The notes under the pieces were generated by a model. It was not told the origin of the DNA and did no database searches. It was given only the letters and a program-made list of their open reading frames with translations. Below are positions 43,156 to 54,681 of a DNA stretch of 64,000 nt, piece by piece. Each line of letters begins with the position of its first letter. Positions within the stretch are counted from its first letter, which is position 1. Position numbers and translations under genes: made by a program. Source of the stretch: Ryuthela nishihirai (taxonomy: Eukaryota > Arthropoda > Arachnida > Araneae > Heptathelidae); NCBI GenBank assembly GCA_038380435.1, contig JAWZYU010000025.1:49670691-49734690 (forward strand), read 5' to 3'.

Positions 43156-43735
43156 TCATCATCATCATCATCCTCAAGCAGCCATGGGCTACGGAGGTCC
43201 AACCAGACCGTACAATTTAGTTCTCCAAGCAAGTCTGTCCTGAGCTACATCTGCATCTGGCCACTGCACACCAATTGTAACAAGGTCGTGTTTGACATTG
43301 TCTGCCAACCGCATCCTAGGTCTCCCTTTCTTTCTGAGGTCTTTAGGCACACTGTTCATAACCCTATTCGCCAATCTATAATTATTCATACGGGCAACAT
43401 GGCCAAACCAGCGGAGTCTCTCTCTGCACAATATGCTGCTTAAAGGAGGTTGCAAACTCTTTGCCTAACCTCATCATTAGTTACAAAGTGGAACCACCTA
43501 ATACCCAAGATACTGCGTAAGCATCTGGAATCAAAAGCATCTAGTTTCGTTATCTTGTTTACAAAGTGTCCAAGTTTCACTACCACAACTAACCCTAGAA
43601 AGAGCCAAACTATTATACAGTCTAATTTTAGTCTTTAGGTGTATACGCCTATTTCTCCACAATCTCCATAGATTCTTAAAAGTCCTGGCAGCAATACCTA
43701 TTCGTCTGTTAATTTCATGCCGCACATCACCAGTA
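43156..43735 (-). mobile_element. LINE-L 3' end, C-terminal ORF2 fragment, copy 2
   Basis: The minus strand carries the same C-terminal domain as the 32.6 kb copy (RLRWFGHVARM, KGRPRMRLADN, GLVGPP) and extends about 90 bp further upstream (RIGIAARTFKNLWRL). A frameshift around 43440-43530 splits the frame. The (GAT)n tail is present. It is 5' truncated and inactive. Confidence 0.88.
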
Positions 43736-43884
43736 TCTGTTACATTAATCTAATTTTAAAAATACGCAATTTAAGAAGTTTTTGTAATGGTTCTTTCAAA
43801 CATGTCACTCAAGGAAATCATTTACGATAACTATGATAGCAGTGTCTTCTGTGTCAAATTATTTAAAAATTGTTTAAATATTAA

Positions 43885-44096
43885 GCCGTCCCGTGGCCGA
43901 GTGGTTAGCGCGCTTGGCTACTGATCTACGGGACCTGGGTTCGAGCCCCGGGTAAGGCATGGATGTTCGTGTTGTTTATCTGCTGAGGTCCTGCCATCCT
44001 CTCAGACCTTCTACTATGGCATATAAACTGACAGGCTCCTGTCAGACCTCTGTGGCAAGCAGCTGTTTGAGGGGGTATTTATTATTAAATATTAAA
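43885..44096 (+). mobile_element. SINE-B, full length, young
   Basis: GCCGTCCCGTGGCCGAGTGG head, GGGTTCGAGCCCCGGG B box, full body, GGGGGTATTTATT tail. A 9-bp target-site duplication, AAATATTAA, lies at 43876-43884 and 44097-44105. Confidence 0.94.
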
Positions 44097-44105
44097 TATT
44101 TTTGA

Positions 44106-44447
44106 GAGTCAAGATTTAAATGAGATCTTCAATTTATCTCCAGTGACATTTTTCGTAAAAAACAAGTTTTTTCAAAAACCTTTGAATATAGCTTTCGATC
44201 CATACAACACTAAAGTGTCTTAATAATATATTGTTCATATAAATACATAAAAGTATACAACTTTCTTATGAAGTTAAATAAGAAAAAGATTTCTTTTTTC
44301 TAGTATGATTAGGAAGCGAATTCCTCTGACAATAAAACCACCTTGATTTCGTTTAATAATAAAATATTCTGCATGAGTCAGGCGTCATCTCCCAAAGATT
44401 CATCGTCAGCATTTTCCTTCTCTTTCTAAATGCCATCTGAAATAGTA
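44106..44447. other. AT-rich sequence, nothing recognised
   Basis: No gene or repeat recognised. Confidence 0.4.
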
Positions 44448-44732
44448 CAGTCGCTCAAAAAAGTATCCGAACACTATGGTTGATTGCAAAATTCAGAAAA
44501 AATATCTGGCATTGATTTTTTTTAGAAATTAGTCACCTGGCAACCTTCGTGTCACGTGACACGAAGGTTGCCAGATGAACGAAGGTTGCCACGAAGGTTG
44601 CCACATCTGGCAACCTTCGTGTCACGTGACACGAAGGTTGCCAGATGACTAATTTTTAAAAAAATCAATGCCAGATATTTTTTCTGAATTTTGCAATCAA
44701 CCATAGTGTTCGGATACTTTTTTGAGCGACTG
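44448..44732. mobile_element. MITE-C, complete palindromic fold-back copy
   Basis: TA-flanked terminal repeats CAGTCGCTCAAAAAAGTATC and complement are part of an inverted repeat covering almost the whole 285 bp. The left half (to about 44580) mirrors the right half (from about 44605). Within each half, the shorter palindrome CCTTCGTGTCACGTGACACG occurs. The centre has GAAGGTTGCCACGAAGGTTG. It has no coding capacity and is presumably mobilised by a Tc1/mariner-type transposase. Confidence 0.93.
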
Positions 44733-44734
44733 TA

Positions 44735-45558
44735 CCACACGCTGGTCACCCTACAGTTGCTTCGTCTTAGGCAAGCAGGGACTTTAGATAGAGAAAGCTA
44801 GAGATCATTGGAACGCCGCATATTCCTCCGAAGCAGTTACTTCAACTATCATCTCTCCTTTGGATGCTCGAATGCAACATCCGGGATCAGCGGACTTCCT
44901 TCCCCCGTCCTCCGACACGCCATCTCCATCGCCAGGGAATAACGCAAACGAGAAGTACGTCACTGGATCCCTTTCACCGAGGGTCCATTCTTTTGCCGCA
45001 GAAGAGCAAACGGATATGATCCTCCAAGGATTCCCATCAACTGGCACTCTCTCTCTCCTGCTGAAACATGATTTCTCATAGAGAACCTTTTATCGAAGCT
45101 TCCCACGCCAATGGAGCGACTTGCTTCCTAACTCTGACAGCAATTGGATGATCCTTCATCGCTGGATTAGAGTTTCTATTGGTACTAAAGTCAACGGCGG
45201 TCTCAAGGGAAGGGAAAAAAGGGAAAAAAACTTCAGATAGGTCTGATAAAAAGAATTTTTTCCCCCTGTTACCGTTAATTTTTTTTTTGCGTGCTGTTAG
45301 TTATTAACATAATTTTGTTAGCTCTTATAAATATTTTGCTCTTTTTATATTAAATATTTTTGCAATATTTTTTCCCCCGTTACAATAATTTTGCTGTCTT
45401 CTAATGTGTTGTATGGCTTTTTAGTCTTGAACAAGCCTTTTTTTTAACACTCAATCAAAATTAATATACCACTCAACCTAGTCTATTCACGATTTACAAA
45501 ATTGCGAGTGGTATTGCATAATTCCAAATTAACATTACCAAACACTCTAACACTCTGC
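44735..45558. other. GC-richer unassigned block, then AT-rich sequence
   Basis: 44800-45130 is richer in GC and CpG than its surroundings and open on both strands (80 codons minus at 44805-45047; 73 codons plus at 44860-45081). No domain is recognised. It may be an exon or regulatory fragment. 45190-45558 is T-rich with nothing recognised. Confidence 0.3.
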
Positions 45559-45607
45559 AAATCGCCGTCCGTCGAATGGTATGTAGGAGAGCCATACCCT
45601 GTACGCT
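45559..45607 (+). mobile_element. SINE-A, old, split by an opposing younger SINE-A
   Basis: ATCGCCGTCCGTCGAATGG and GGAGAGCCATACCCTGTACG are SINE-A on the plus strand. The element resumes at 45827 with ACACGCTGGGCGGCCTTG, AACAGCTTTCCAGAGGGTCC and GCCGCTCAGAGGTAAAACAA to about 45996. Confidence 0.83.
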
Positions 45608-45826
45608 TGTTGGGTTGGGTTGTTTTACCTCTGAGCGGCACTTTTTTGCACACCATGGGCTAAATGGCCAGGTCACGTGGACCCCGAAGGCTAAGAGAAG
45701 GTTGGGGGAGGGGACCCACTGGAACAGCTGTTGGAAGACAGATGGTAGCCTCCCGTCAAGACCATCCAGCGTGTTCTTTAACGTGCACAGGGTATGGCTC
45801 TCCCGCACACGCGGCCACGGCTTAAC
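45608..45826 (-). mobile_element. SINE-A, 5' truncated, nested in inverted orientation
   Basis: From TGTTGGGTTGGGTTGTTTTACC to GGCCACGGCTTAAC; the remaining head half is missing. It is close to consensus while the surrounding plus-strand copy is diverged. Confidence 0.9.
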
Positions 45827-45996
45827 ATCATCAAAACACGCTGGGCGGCCTTGAATAAGTTTTCTCTCTGTTCTTTAACAGCTTTCCAGAGGGTCCATTT
45901 CCGCGACCTTTTCCGAGTCTTTGAGGTTCTTGTGACCTGGCCATTTAGTTCATTGTAGGCAAATAAAGTGCCGCTCAGAGGTAAAACAATCTAATC

Positions 45997-46359
45997 CAAC
46001 TCTACATAAACATTTATTGTTATCTGCATGATTCTTTGAACTGTATATGAGGAAGTCGATCACAATGCTCACTGTAAAATATTTCAGGTCGAGAACCAAT
46101 GGTGTAATCAGTGGCACAAAGAGACTACCGACTGCAGTGGACCCTCTGAGAATTTTTACAGGTGATTGATAGATAGATGATTGATAGATCCTATCAATAT
46201 GAGTCGATATGTTCTTCCTGTTTAAAATATGCTTCCTAAGGAAGAAATGAGACTTGGACGTCAAAGAGGAAAAGCATGATTACCTGTAATATTCATTCAT
46301 GAATAACAGTAGACAAGAAAGGAGAATTAAGGATAGTGAAGTGTCTACGAATAAAATCT
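45997..46359. other. Unassigned sequence
   Basis: A short GATTGATAGATAGATGATT run near 46163. No gene recognised. Confidence 0.4.
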
Positions 46360-47125
46360 AAAGTTGGGCCACTTATAGTTTTAGGTTTCAATTTCTCATT
46401 AGTGCAACATGCATTTCACCTCTCAACCATCGTGGGTTGGGTTGGGTTGTTTTACCTCTGAGCGGCACTTTTTTTGCACACCATGGGCTAAATGGCCAGG
46501 TCACATGGACCCCGAAGACTCAGAGAAGGTTGGGGGAAGGGACCCATTGGAACAGCTGTTGGGAGACAGATAGTAGCCTCCCGTCAAGGCCATCCAGCGT
46601 GTTCTTTAACGTGCACAGGGTATGGCTCTCCCGCACACGCGGCCACGGCTTAACGTCCCATCCGACGGACGGCGGCTTTTCCAAGCCCATCGGTGTCCCC
46701 TACTGACCGTGGGCAGGGCGGGGAATTTTGCGGAGATAAATCTCAACGCTGACCCAGCTGGGACTCAAACCTGGGAACTACAGATTACGAGCCTGGCTCG
46801 CTACCGACTGAGCTACCCCCGCCCCTTTTCTTCATGAGATATCACTATCGTTTCACTGAGTGTCCAGACCCATATTTCACTGCTCAACTGGCATCCATAA
46901 GTAATTCGAAACACGACAGTAATTAACTTTTTACGTACCAGTCATTCTTCATGATCATAACGAACACATAGACCTGCTATCTACCACATGGGAGATAATT
47001 ATAGATATGACGTCTCCAAAGGCAATTTTTCCGTATCTGCCCCCGATGGTTGAGAGGTAATGAGTAGAGAACGCACGTTGCCCTAACGAGAAGATGAAAC
47101 CTGAAACTATAAGTGGCCCAACTTT
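46360..47125. repeat. Long inverted-repeat element with SINE-A insertion
   Basis: Left arm 46360-46432 (AAAGTTGGGCCACTTATAGT to CTCTCAACCATCG) is the reverse complement, with a few mismatches and one roughly 9-base gap, of right arm 47044-47125. The interior holds the SINE-A at 46434-46826 and about 215 bp of unassigned sequence. This may be a fold-back or MITE-like element, or two inverted copies of a dispersed repeat. Confidence 0.75.
46434..46826 (-). mobile_element. SINE-A, full length, young
   Basis: Complete copy from GGTTGGGTTGGGTTGTTTTACC to GAGCTACCCCCGCCCC, inserted at the inner edge of an inverted-repeat arm. No clear target-site duplication. Confidence 0.94.
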
Positions 47126-47900
47126 CTTCACTTCTGCTCCGTCGTTTCAGTGATGGTTGCAGTCAACGAGGAAGTGTTTACCTCATTTGAAGGAGTAAAT
47201 TGAAGCGAGTGACATGATGTTGGCCAGGAGATGCACGTGTGTAAACGTAAACACACACAGAGAGACTGGACCCGACTAATTGCACTTCTTCGTTTTCGGA
47301 CTGTAGGAAAAGACTGACAGAGAACAGAGCCCTGGTAGCTGTTTGTGAGCGAACCTTCCGAAAGGAAATGCGAAAAACCAATGTCCTTTTCCGCAGCGAA
47401 TGTCCACAGTCGCTTTCTTTCTGCCTCGGCCTCTTCTAAAGCTGGCAAGCAATTGCTATTGAGCGAATGTGCAAACTGGATCTGTTTGCTCAGGTTACAG
47501 CTACCCATTGAAGAGGAAAGAGCCATTTGGACTGAACCGGAATCCAATTTTCTCGGTGCTATTTTTATTTCTTTCGAGTTTCAGAGGGAACAATATGAAT
47601 GTTCGCGAGTTGCATTATCTTAGAGAAGTATTCGGAAATTTCTCTACTGTTGTGACTTTAGTATGTTGCAGAAAATTTAAATCTGAAGAACAGCTATTTA
47701 TTATTATATTATTATTAACGAAAATTAATTCCATCGACAATTAGAATAAAGCAGACTATGCCCCCACCACCACCACCACCCTCCCGGGAGTTGTAAAAAT
47801 TTACCGATTTTGAGTGAAATCTTGCTTCGGAGGGCAAACTCTTCAAGTGAACCATGTTAAAAAAAAAGATTTGGAATTCGTTACTTACCAAACGTGATTT
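47126..47900. other. Unassigned sequence of mixed composition
   Basis: Open frames on both strands at 47128-47744 (the longest 139 codons, minus, 47128-47547) overlap one another and show no recognisable domain. A GTTTACGTTTACACACG-like stretch and (CCA)n at 47762-47780 are low complexity. A coding exon is possible but unsupported. Confidence 0.3.
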
Positions 47901-48298
47901 GGGGCGGGGGTGGCTCAGTCGGTAGCGCGCCAGGCTCGTAATCTGCAGTACCCAGGTTCGAGTCCCGGCTGGGCCAGCGTTGAGATTTAACTCTGCACAA
48001 CTCCCCGCCCTGCCCACAGTCAGTAGGGGACACCGATGGGCTTCGAAAGGCCGCCGTCCGTCGGATGAGACGTTAAGTCGTAGTTCCGTGTGCGGGAGAG
48101 CCATACCCTGTGCACGTTAAAGAACACGCTGGATGGCCTTGACGGGAGGCTACCATCTGTTTCCCAACAGCTGATCCAGTGGGTCCCCTCCCCCCAACCT
48201 TCTCTGAGCCTTCGGGATCCATGTGACCTGGCCATTTAGCCCATGGTGTGCAAAAAAGTGCCGCTCAGAGGTAAAACAACCCAAAGAACCTAACCCGA
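47901..48298 (+). mobile_element. SINE-A, full length
   Basis: GGGGCGGGGGTGGCTCAGTCGG head, complete body, and an AAAACAACCCAAAGAACCTA tail that is irregular. Confidence 0.93.
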
Positions 48299-48960
48299 TG
48301 CAGTCGCACCGATGACACAGCTATCAAGCCGACTCTTTCCTCCTCGGTGTCAAATAAATATTCTCAGGTGAACTTTTCGAGTCTAGTCAGAATGCATTCA
48401 GCAGGGATCACAATAACCTAGTGGCTATCACTGCGTGTGTGTTCGCGGCATTGCCATGACCTGAGGATCGGATGCCATGTGGAGGATGAAGGAGTAGAAA
48501 GTGAGTCTGCACGTGATGTGGCAGCTGTCCAACTTAAGAGTGGGTAATTTAACCTGTGTAGGTGTCTCTGCACGTTGTGAGGGTCCGTAACCCATTCCAG
48601 GATCCTTATAGAGTGGGTTGGAATTACATAGCCTCTGGTCATTTGAGATCTTTCAGCTGTGTCTACTGGGAAAGCGAGGATGTATGCTGATAAAATTCAA
48701 TCTCCACCGACGTCAACCCCTTCATATTGCCCAGGACGTAGACTTTGCTCTCCGTGACACTAGAAAGGGTAGTGGTTTCGAATCGGTGGAAATGATCTTT
48801 TCAAAATAGCGACAGTTTTATGACAGAAAAATTCGCTCTCTTTGTGTGTTCAGAGGAAAAAAAACTGTTTGATCTCTCTCTGTGTTTAGAAGAAAAACTC
48901 TGTACTCGAAGGCTAATATGTAATTTGTTTTCTTTCTGTGTTCAGAGCAAAAGCTCAGCA
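48299..48960. other. Unassigned sequence
   Basis: Contains a weak internal similarity (TTCAGAGGAAAAAAAACTG near 48851, TTCAGAGCAAAAGCTCAG near 48941). No gene or family repeat recognised. Confidence 0.35.
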
Positions 48961-51484
48961 TACCCAACTCTTACCTTATGCCACTTACACCATGCCACTG
49001 CATATTCTACGCCACTCACTATATACCTCTCATTCTACACCCCTAATCCCCCTACACCATTCGCTCTATGACACTGCTTTCCTTACACCACTCACTCCAT
49101 ATCTCTGCTTCTTCTACGCCACTCACTATATGCCTCTCATTCTATACCCCTAATCCCCCTATAATATTCGCTCTATGACACTGCTTTCCTTACACCACTC
49201 ATTCCATATCTCTGCTTCTTCTACGCCACTCACTATATGCCTCTCATTCTACACCCCTAATCCCCCTACACCATTCGCTCTATAACACTGCTTTCCTTAC
49301 ACCACTCACTCCATACCTCTGCTTCTTCTACGCCACTCACTATATGCCTCTCATTCTATACCCCTAATCCCCCTATAATATTCGCTCTATGACACTGCTT
49401 TCCTTACACCACTCACTCCATACCTCTGCTTCTTCTATGGCACTCACTATATGCCTCTCATTCTACACCCCTAATCCCCCTACACCATTCGCTCTATAAC
49501 ACTGCTTTCCTTACACCACTCACTCCATATCTCTGCTTCTTCTACGCCACTCACTATATGCCTCTCATTCTACACCCCTAATACCCCTACACCATTCGCT
49601 CTATGACACTGCTTTCCTTACACCACTCATTCCATATCTCTGCTTCTTCTACGCCACTCACTATATGCCTCTCATTCTACACCCCTAATCCCCCTACACC
49701 ATTCGCTCTATAACACTGCTTTCCTTACACCACTCACTCCATACCTCTGCTTCTTCTACGCCACTCACTATATGCCTCTCATTCTACACCCCTAATCCCC
49801 CTACACCATTCGCTCTATAACACTGCTTTCCTTACACCACTCACTCCATATCTCTGCTTCTTCTACGCCACTCACTATATGCCTCTCATTCTACACCCCT
49901 AATACCCCTACACCATTCGCTCTATGACACTGCTTTCCTTACACCACTCATTCCATATCTCTGCTTCTTCTACGCCACTCACTATATGCCTCTCATTCTA
50001 CACCCCTAATCCCCCTACACCATTCGCTCTATAACACTGCTTTCCTTACACCACTCACTCCATACCTCTGCTTCTTCTACGCCACTCACTATATGCCTCT
50101 CATTCTACACCCCTAATCCCCCTACACCATTCGCTCTATGACACTGCTTTCCTTACACCACTCACTCCATATCTCTGCTTCTTCTACGCCACTCACTATA
50201 TGCCTCTCATTCTACACCCCTAATACCCCTACACCATTCGCTCTATGACACTGCTTTCCTTACACCACTCATTCCATATCTCTGCTTCTTCTACGCCACT
50301 CACTCTATGCCTCTCATTCTACACCCCTAATCCCCCTACACCATTCGCTCTATGACACTGCTTTCCTTACACCACTCACTCCATACCTCTGCTTCTTCTA
50401 TGGCACTCACTATATGCCTCTCATTCTACACCCCTAATCCCCCTACACCATTCGCTCTATAACACTGCTTTCCTTACACCACTCACTCCATATCTCTGCT
50501 TCTTCTACGCCACTCACTATATGCCTCTCATTCTACACCCCTAATACCCCTACACCATTCGCTCTATGACACTGCTTTCCTTACACCACTCACTCCATAA
50601 CTCTGCTTCTTCTACGGCACTCACTATATGCCTCTCATTCTACACCCCTAATCCCCCTACACCATTCGCTCTATGACACTGCTTTCCTTACACCACTCAC
50701 TCCATACCTCTGCTTCTTCTACGCCACTCACTATATGCCTCTCATTCTACACCCCTAATCCCCCTACACCATTCGCTCTATGACACTGCTTTCCTTACAC
50801 CACTCACTCCATACCTCTGCTTCTTCTACGGCACTCACTATATGCCTCTCATTCTACACCCCTAATCCCCCTACACCATTCGCTCTATGACACTGCTTTC
50901 CTTACACCACTCACTCCATACCTCTGCTTCTTCTACGCCACTCACTATATGCCTCTCATTCTACACCCCTAATCCCCCTACACCATTCGCTCTATGACAC
51001 TGCTTTCCTTACACCACTCACTCCATACCTCTGCTTCTTCTACGCCACTCACTATATGCCTCTCATTCTACACCCCTAATCCCCCTACACCATTCGCTCT
51101 ATGACACTGCTTTCCTTACACCACTCACTCCATACCTCTGCTTCTTCTACGACACTCACTATATGCCTCTCATTCTACACCCCTAATCCCCCTATACCAT
51201 TCGCTCTATGACACTGCTTTCCTTACACCACTCATTCCATACCTCTGCTTCTTCTACGCCACTCACTATATGCCTCTCATTCTACACCCCTAATCCCCCT
51301 ACACCATTCGCTCTATGACACTGCTTTCCTTACACCACTCACTCCATACCTCTGCTTCTTCTACGCCACTCACTATATGCCTCTCATTCTACACCCCTAA
51401 TCCCCCTACACCATTCGCTCTATGACACTGCTTTCCTTACACCACTCACTCCATACCTCTGCTTCTTCTACGGCACTCACTCCA
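48961..51484 (+). repeat. 107-bp satellite, about 23 units
   Basis: Units of 107 bp run head to tail. Each consists of three related sub-blocks of about 31, 45 and 31 bp, beginning TACACCACTCACTCCAT, TACGCCACTCACTATATG and TACACCATTCGCTCTATG. AATACCCCTAC variants recur exactly every 321 bp (about 49580, 49901, 50222, 50543), showing a three-unit higher-order repeat between about 49.5 and 50.6 kb. The flanking ends are more diverged. It is C/T-rich on the plus strand and has no similarity to SINE-A. Confidence 0.96.
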
Positions 51485-52115
51485 CACCATTACTCACTTT
51501 ATGGCACTCTTTCATGCCACATGACCCATTCATCACCTTATGGCACTTCTTACCCTGTGCCATTCACTATATGCCACTGTTTATTCTGTGCTATTCACTC
51601 CATGCCATTGACTCACCTCATCAATATATGCCTCTCATCCTAAGCCCCAATCCCTTATGTCATTTGCTGTATGTCACTGCTCACCCTAAGCCCAATCGCT
51701 TACGTCATTTGCTGTATGTCACTGCTCACCCTATGCCACTCACTCCATGCCACTGCTTATCCTATGCTATTCATTCTATGCCATTACTCACCTCATGCCA
51801 TTTATTCCTTGCCATTACTCACATCATTCTATGTCCCTATTCCCCTATACCATTTGCACTCACTATACCATGCCACTCACTTCATGCTATTACTTACCTC
51901 ATGCCACTCAATCTACACTTTTCATTCTACGCCCCTAATCACCTGCCATTTGCTGTATGCTACTGCTCATCCATGCCACTGCTTACCCTACGCCACATTG
52001 TAAGCTCTTATACCATTCGCTCTATGTCACTGCTCACCCTATTAACTAATTACTAGAAAATATGGGAGTTAGTAATTAGCACTCACTCCATGTCACTGCT
52101 TACCCTACGCCACTG
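51485..52115 (+). repeat. Diverged ancestral zone of the 107-bp satellite
   Basis: Shorter, irregular blocks of the form TATGCCACTCACTCCATGCC and CACTGCTCACCCTATGCC recur about every 20-45 bp without the 107-bp period. They look like the simpler repeat from which the 107-bp unit was assembled. The apparent 180-codon open frame at 51514-52056 is a by-product of the repeat. Confidence 0.82.
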
Positions 52116-52316
52116 TTATCAGTACTTAGTTAGCGATTGCTAAGCGAAAGAAAAACGAGTCGCAACAGAAATTCAGTGTAAAAAAAGGTCAATGTTTAGC
52201 AAACTTAGTTAATGGTTGATTGTTTTGCGTAGCTTTGGTGATTGTTACTGTTCCTTCATCTTCGATCTTGAAAAAAACTTTTATGTAAACGTGTTGTTTA
52301 GTGAAAAATTAGAATG
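52116..52316. other. AT-rich spacer
   Basis: Nothing recognised. Confidence 0.4.
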
Positions 52317-52326
52317 ACACGTGCAA

Positions 52327-53397
52327 CCATGGGGCGGGGGTGGCTCAGTCGGTAGCGCGCCAGGCTCGTAATCTGTAGTTCCCAGGTTCGAGTCCCAGCT
52401 GGGTCAGCGTTGAGATTTATCTCCGAAAAATTCCCCGCCTTGCCCACGGTCAGTAGGGGACACCGATGGGCTTGGAAAGGCCGCCGTCCGTCGGATGGGA
52501 CGTTAAGCCGTGGCTCCGTGTGCGGGAGAGCCATACCCTGTGCACGTTAAAGAACACGCTGGATGGCCTTGACGGGAGGCTACCATCTGTCTCCCAACAG
52601 CTGTTCCAGTGGGTCCCCTCCCCCAATCTTCTCTGAGCCTTCGGGGTCCATGTGACCTGGCCATTTAGCCCATGGTGTGCAAAAAAGTGCCGCTGAGAGG
52701 TAAAACAACCCAACCGTCGGATGGGACGTTAAGCCGTGGCCCCGTGTGCGAGAGAGCCATACCCTGTGCACGTTAAAGAACACACTGGATGGCCTTGACG
52801 AGAGGCTACCATCTGTCTCCCAACAGCTGTTCCAGTGGGTCCCCTCCCCCAACCTTCTCTGAGCCTTCGGGGTCCATGTGACCTGGCCATTTAGCCCATG
52901 GTGTGCAAAAAAGTGCCGCGCAGAGGTAAAACAACCCAACCGTCGGATGGGACGTTAAGCCGTGGCCCCGTGTGCGGGAGAGCCATACCCTGTGCACGTT
53001 AAAGAACACACTGGATGGCCTTGACGAGAGGTTACCATCTGTCTCCCAACAGCTGTTCCAGTGGGTCCCCTCCCCCAACCTTCTCTGAGCCTTCGGGGTC
53101 CATGTGACCTGGCCATTTAGCCCATGGTGTGCAAAAAAGTGCCGCGCAGAGGTAAAACAACCCAACCGTCGGATGGGACTTTAAGCCGTGGCCCCGTGTG
53201 CGGGAGAGCCATACCCTGTGCACGTTAAAGAACACATTGGATGGCCTTGACGAGAGGCTACCATCTGTCTCCCAACAGCTGTTCCAGTGGGTGCCCTCCC
53301 CCAACCTTCTCTGAGCCTTCGGGGTCCATGTGACCTGGCCATTTAGCCCATGGTGTGCAAAAAAGTGCCGCGCAGAGGTAAAACAATCCAATCCAAT
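52327..53397 (+). mobile_element. SINE-A whose 3' half is expanded to four 226-bp tandem units
   Basis: A complete SINE-A occupies 52327-52713. The 226-bp segment from CCGTCGGATGGGACG to the AAAACAACCCAA tail, first seen at 52488, repeats at 52714, 52940 and 53166, each ending in its own tail. Units 2-4 share CGCGCAGAGG in place of CGCTCAGAGG and ACACTGGATGG or ACATTGGATGG in place of ACGCTGGATGG, so they arose from one another. One target-site duplication, ACACGTGCAA (52317-52326 and 53398-53407), encloses everything, so the array sits within a single insertion. Confidence 0.97.
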
Positions 53398-53407
53398 ACA
53401 CGTGCAA

Positions 53408-54270
53408 TCGACTGAGAAGCTTTGCGGAGTAAAACGCATCGACGAGAAATAACATGCAAAGTATTTAGAAGACTTTGTCACTCGGACAGTTATGAATCAT
53501 AACAATAAATTAAGCGACAAGGAAAGAATAGATATAATAGAATAGAAATAAAGAAACGAATGGATTTGAAACAGTTTGAGTCAGGTAATCGACTACAATT
53601 TTGAAGCACATCATGGCAAATCTTAAGGTTCTGAGTCATCTAGTGAATCTGCAGAGCAAGCCCGAACGGACATGCGCAGTTCAGAAGCGAACCGTTGCAG
53701 CTGAATCAACAAGTAAGGAAATGCATTAGGCAAGTAAGCAATTACCGATGGTAATGAAACGATATAATTGATAAGTAAACAGCCCCAAGTTGGCAAGTAA
53801 GCAACTGCGGTTCATAATGAGGCAAGTTTGTATTGTAACAAGCGAGCACGACGATACCCAGCTCCTCTAGTTGACAGGAAGTATTAACAAGCTCTTTAGT
53901 AGAAACATAGCGAAACAGGAACAGCTAATTAGATCATTTTGCAGAACGAGAATAATAAGACATTTCTGTACTCTATATTGCCAAAAGTATTAGCACATTA
54001 CATTCCCTGGTTGAGGGAAACGTTATAATGGAGTCAATTATGAAGAATTTCTCTTTTAAAAATTTGTGTTAATATAGTAAAATTCATTATAATTTTGAGG
54101 TATTTAGAGTATTGTTGTTTCCTTTATCTCATTTTCTAGGTGTAGTTGGAATACGAAAATTTCACCTTGCTAATAAGTCACTTCTAAATAATCTAAAATT
54201 ATACGTTTATCTTAATAGAGAGTCAGATCCAGAGTTCAGTACTTTCTTAAATAATCTGTTCATGGTTAAA
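53408..54270. other. Unassigned sequence
   Basis: AAGTAAGCAATTACC, AAGTAAACAGCC and AAGTAAGCAACTGCGG recur near 53730-53810, hinting at a short decayed repeat. Nothing else recognised. Confidence 0.4.
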
Positions 54271-54282
54271 TTTGATTGAAGG

Positions 54283-54669
54283 ATTGGATTGTTTTACCTC
54301 AGAGCGGCACTTTTTTGCACACCATGGGCTAAATGGCCAGGTCACATGGACCCCGAAGGCTCAGAGAAGGTTGGGGGAGGGGACCCACTGGAACAGCTGT
54401 TGGGAGACAGATGGTAGCCTCCCGTCAAGGCCATCCAGCGTGTTCTTTAACGTGCACAGGGTATGGCTCTCCCGCACACGGGGCCACGGCTTAACGTCCC
54501 ATCCGACGGACGGCGGCCTTTCCAAGCCCATCGGTGTCCCCTACTGACCGTGGGCAGGGCGGGGAATTTTTGCGGAGATAAATCTCAACGCTGACCCAGC
54601 TGGGACTCGAACCTGGGAACTACAGATTACGAGCCTGGCGCGCTACCGACTGAGCCACCCCCGCCCCAC
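54283..54669 (-). mobile_element. SINE-A, full length, young
   Basis: Complete copy with a 12-bp target-site duplication, TTTGATTGAAGG, at 54271-54282 and 54670-54681. Confidence 0.96.
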
Positions 54670-54681
54670 TTTGATTGAAGG

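Noticed and set aside
47128..47547. 139-codon minus-strand frame as a gene
   Set aside because: Overlaps other open frames on both strands, shows no domain, signal sequence or family match that I can recognise. Left as unassigned sequence.
51514..52056. 180-codon open frame
   Set aside because: It runs through the diverged 107-bp satellite zone; its low-complexity composition (repeated PL, CH, SLH) follows the repeat and overlaps frames on the same strand.
52337..52400. tRNA gene (GTGGCTCAGTCGG ... GGTTCGAGTCC)
   Set aside because: The A and B boxes belong to the SINE-A head. The acceptor stem does not pair and the sequence continues into the SINE body. The same applies to every SINE-A and SINE-B head in the window.
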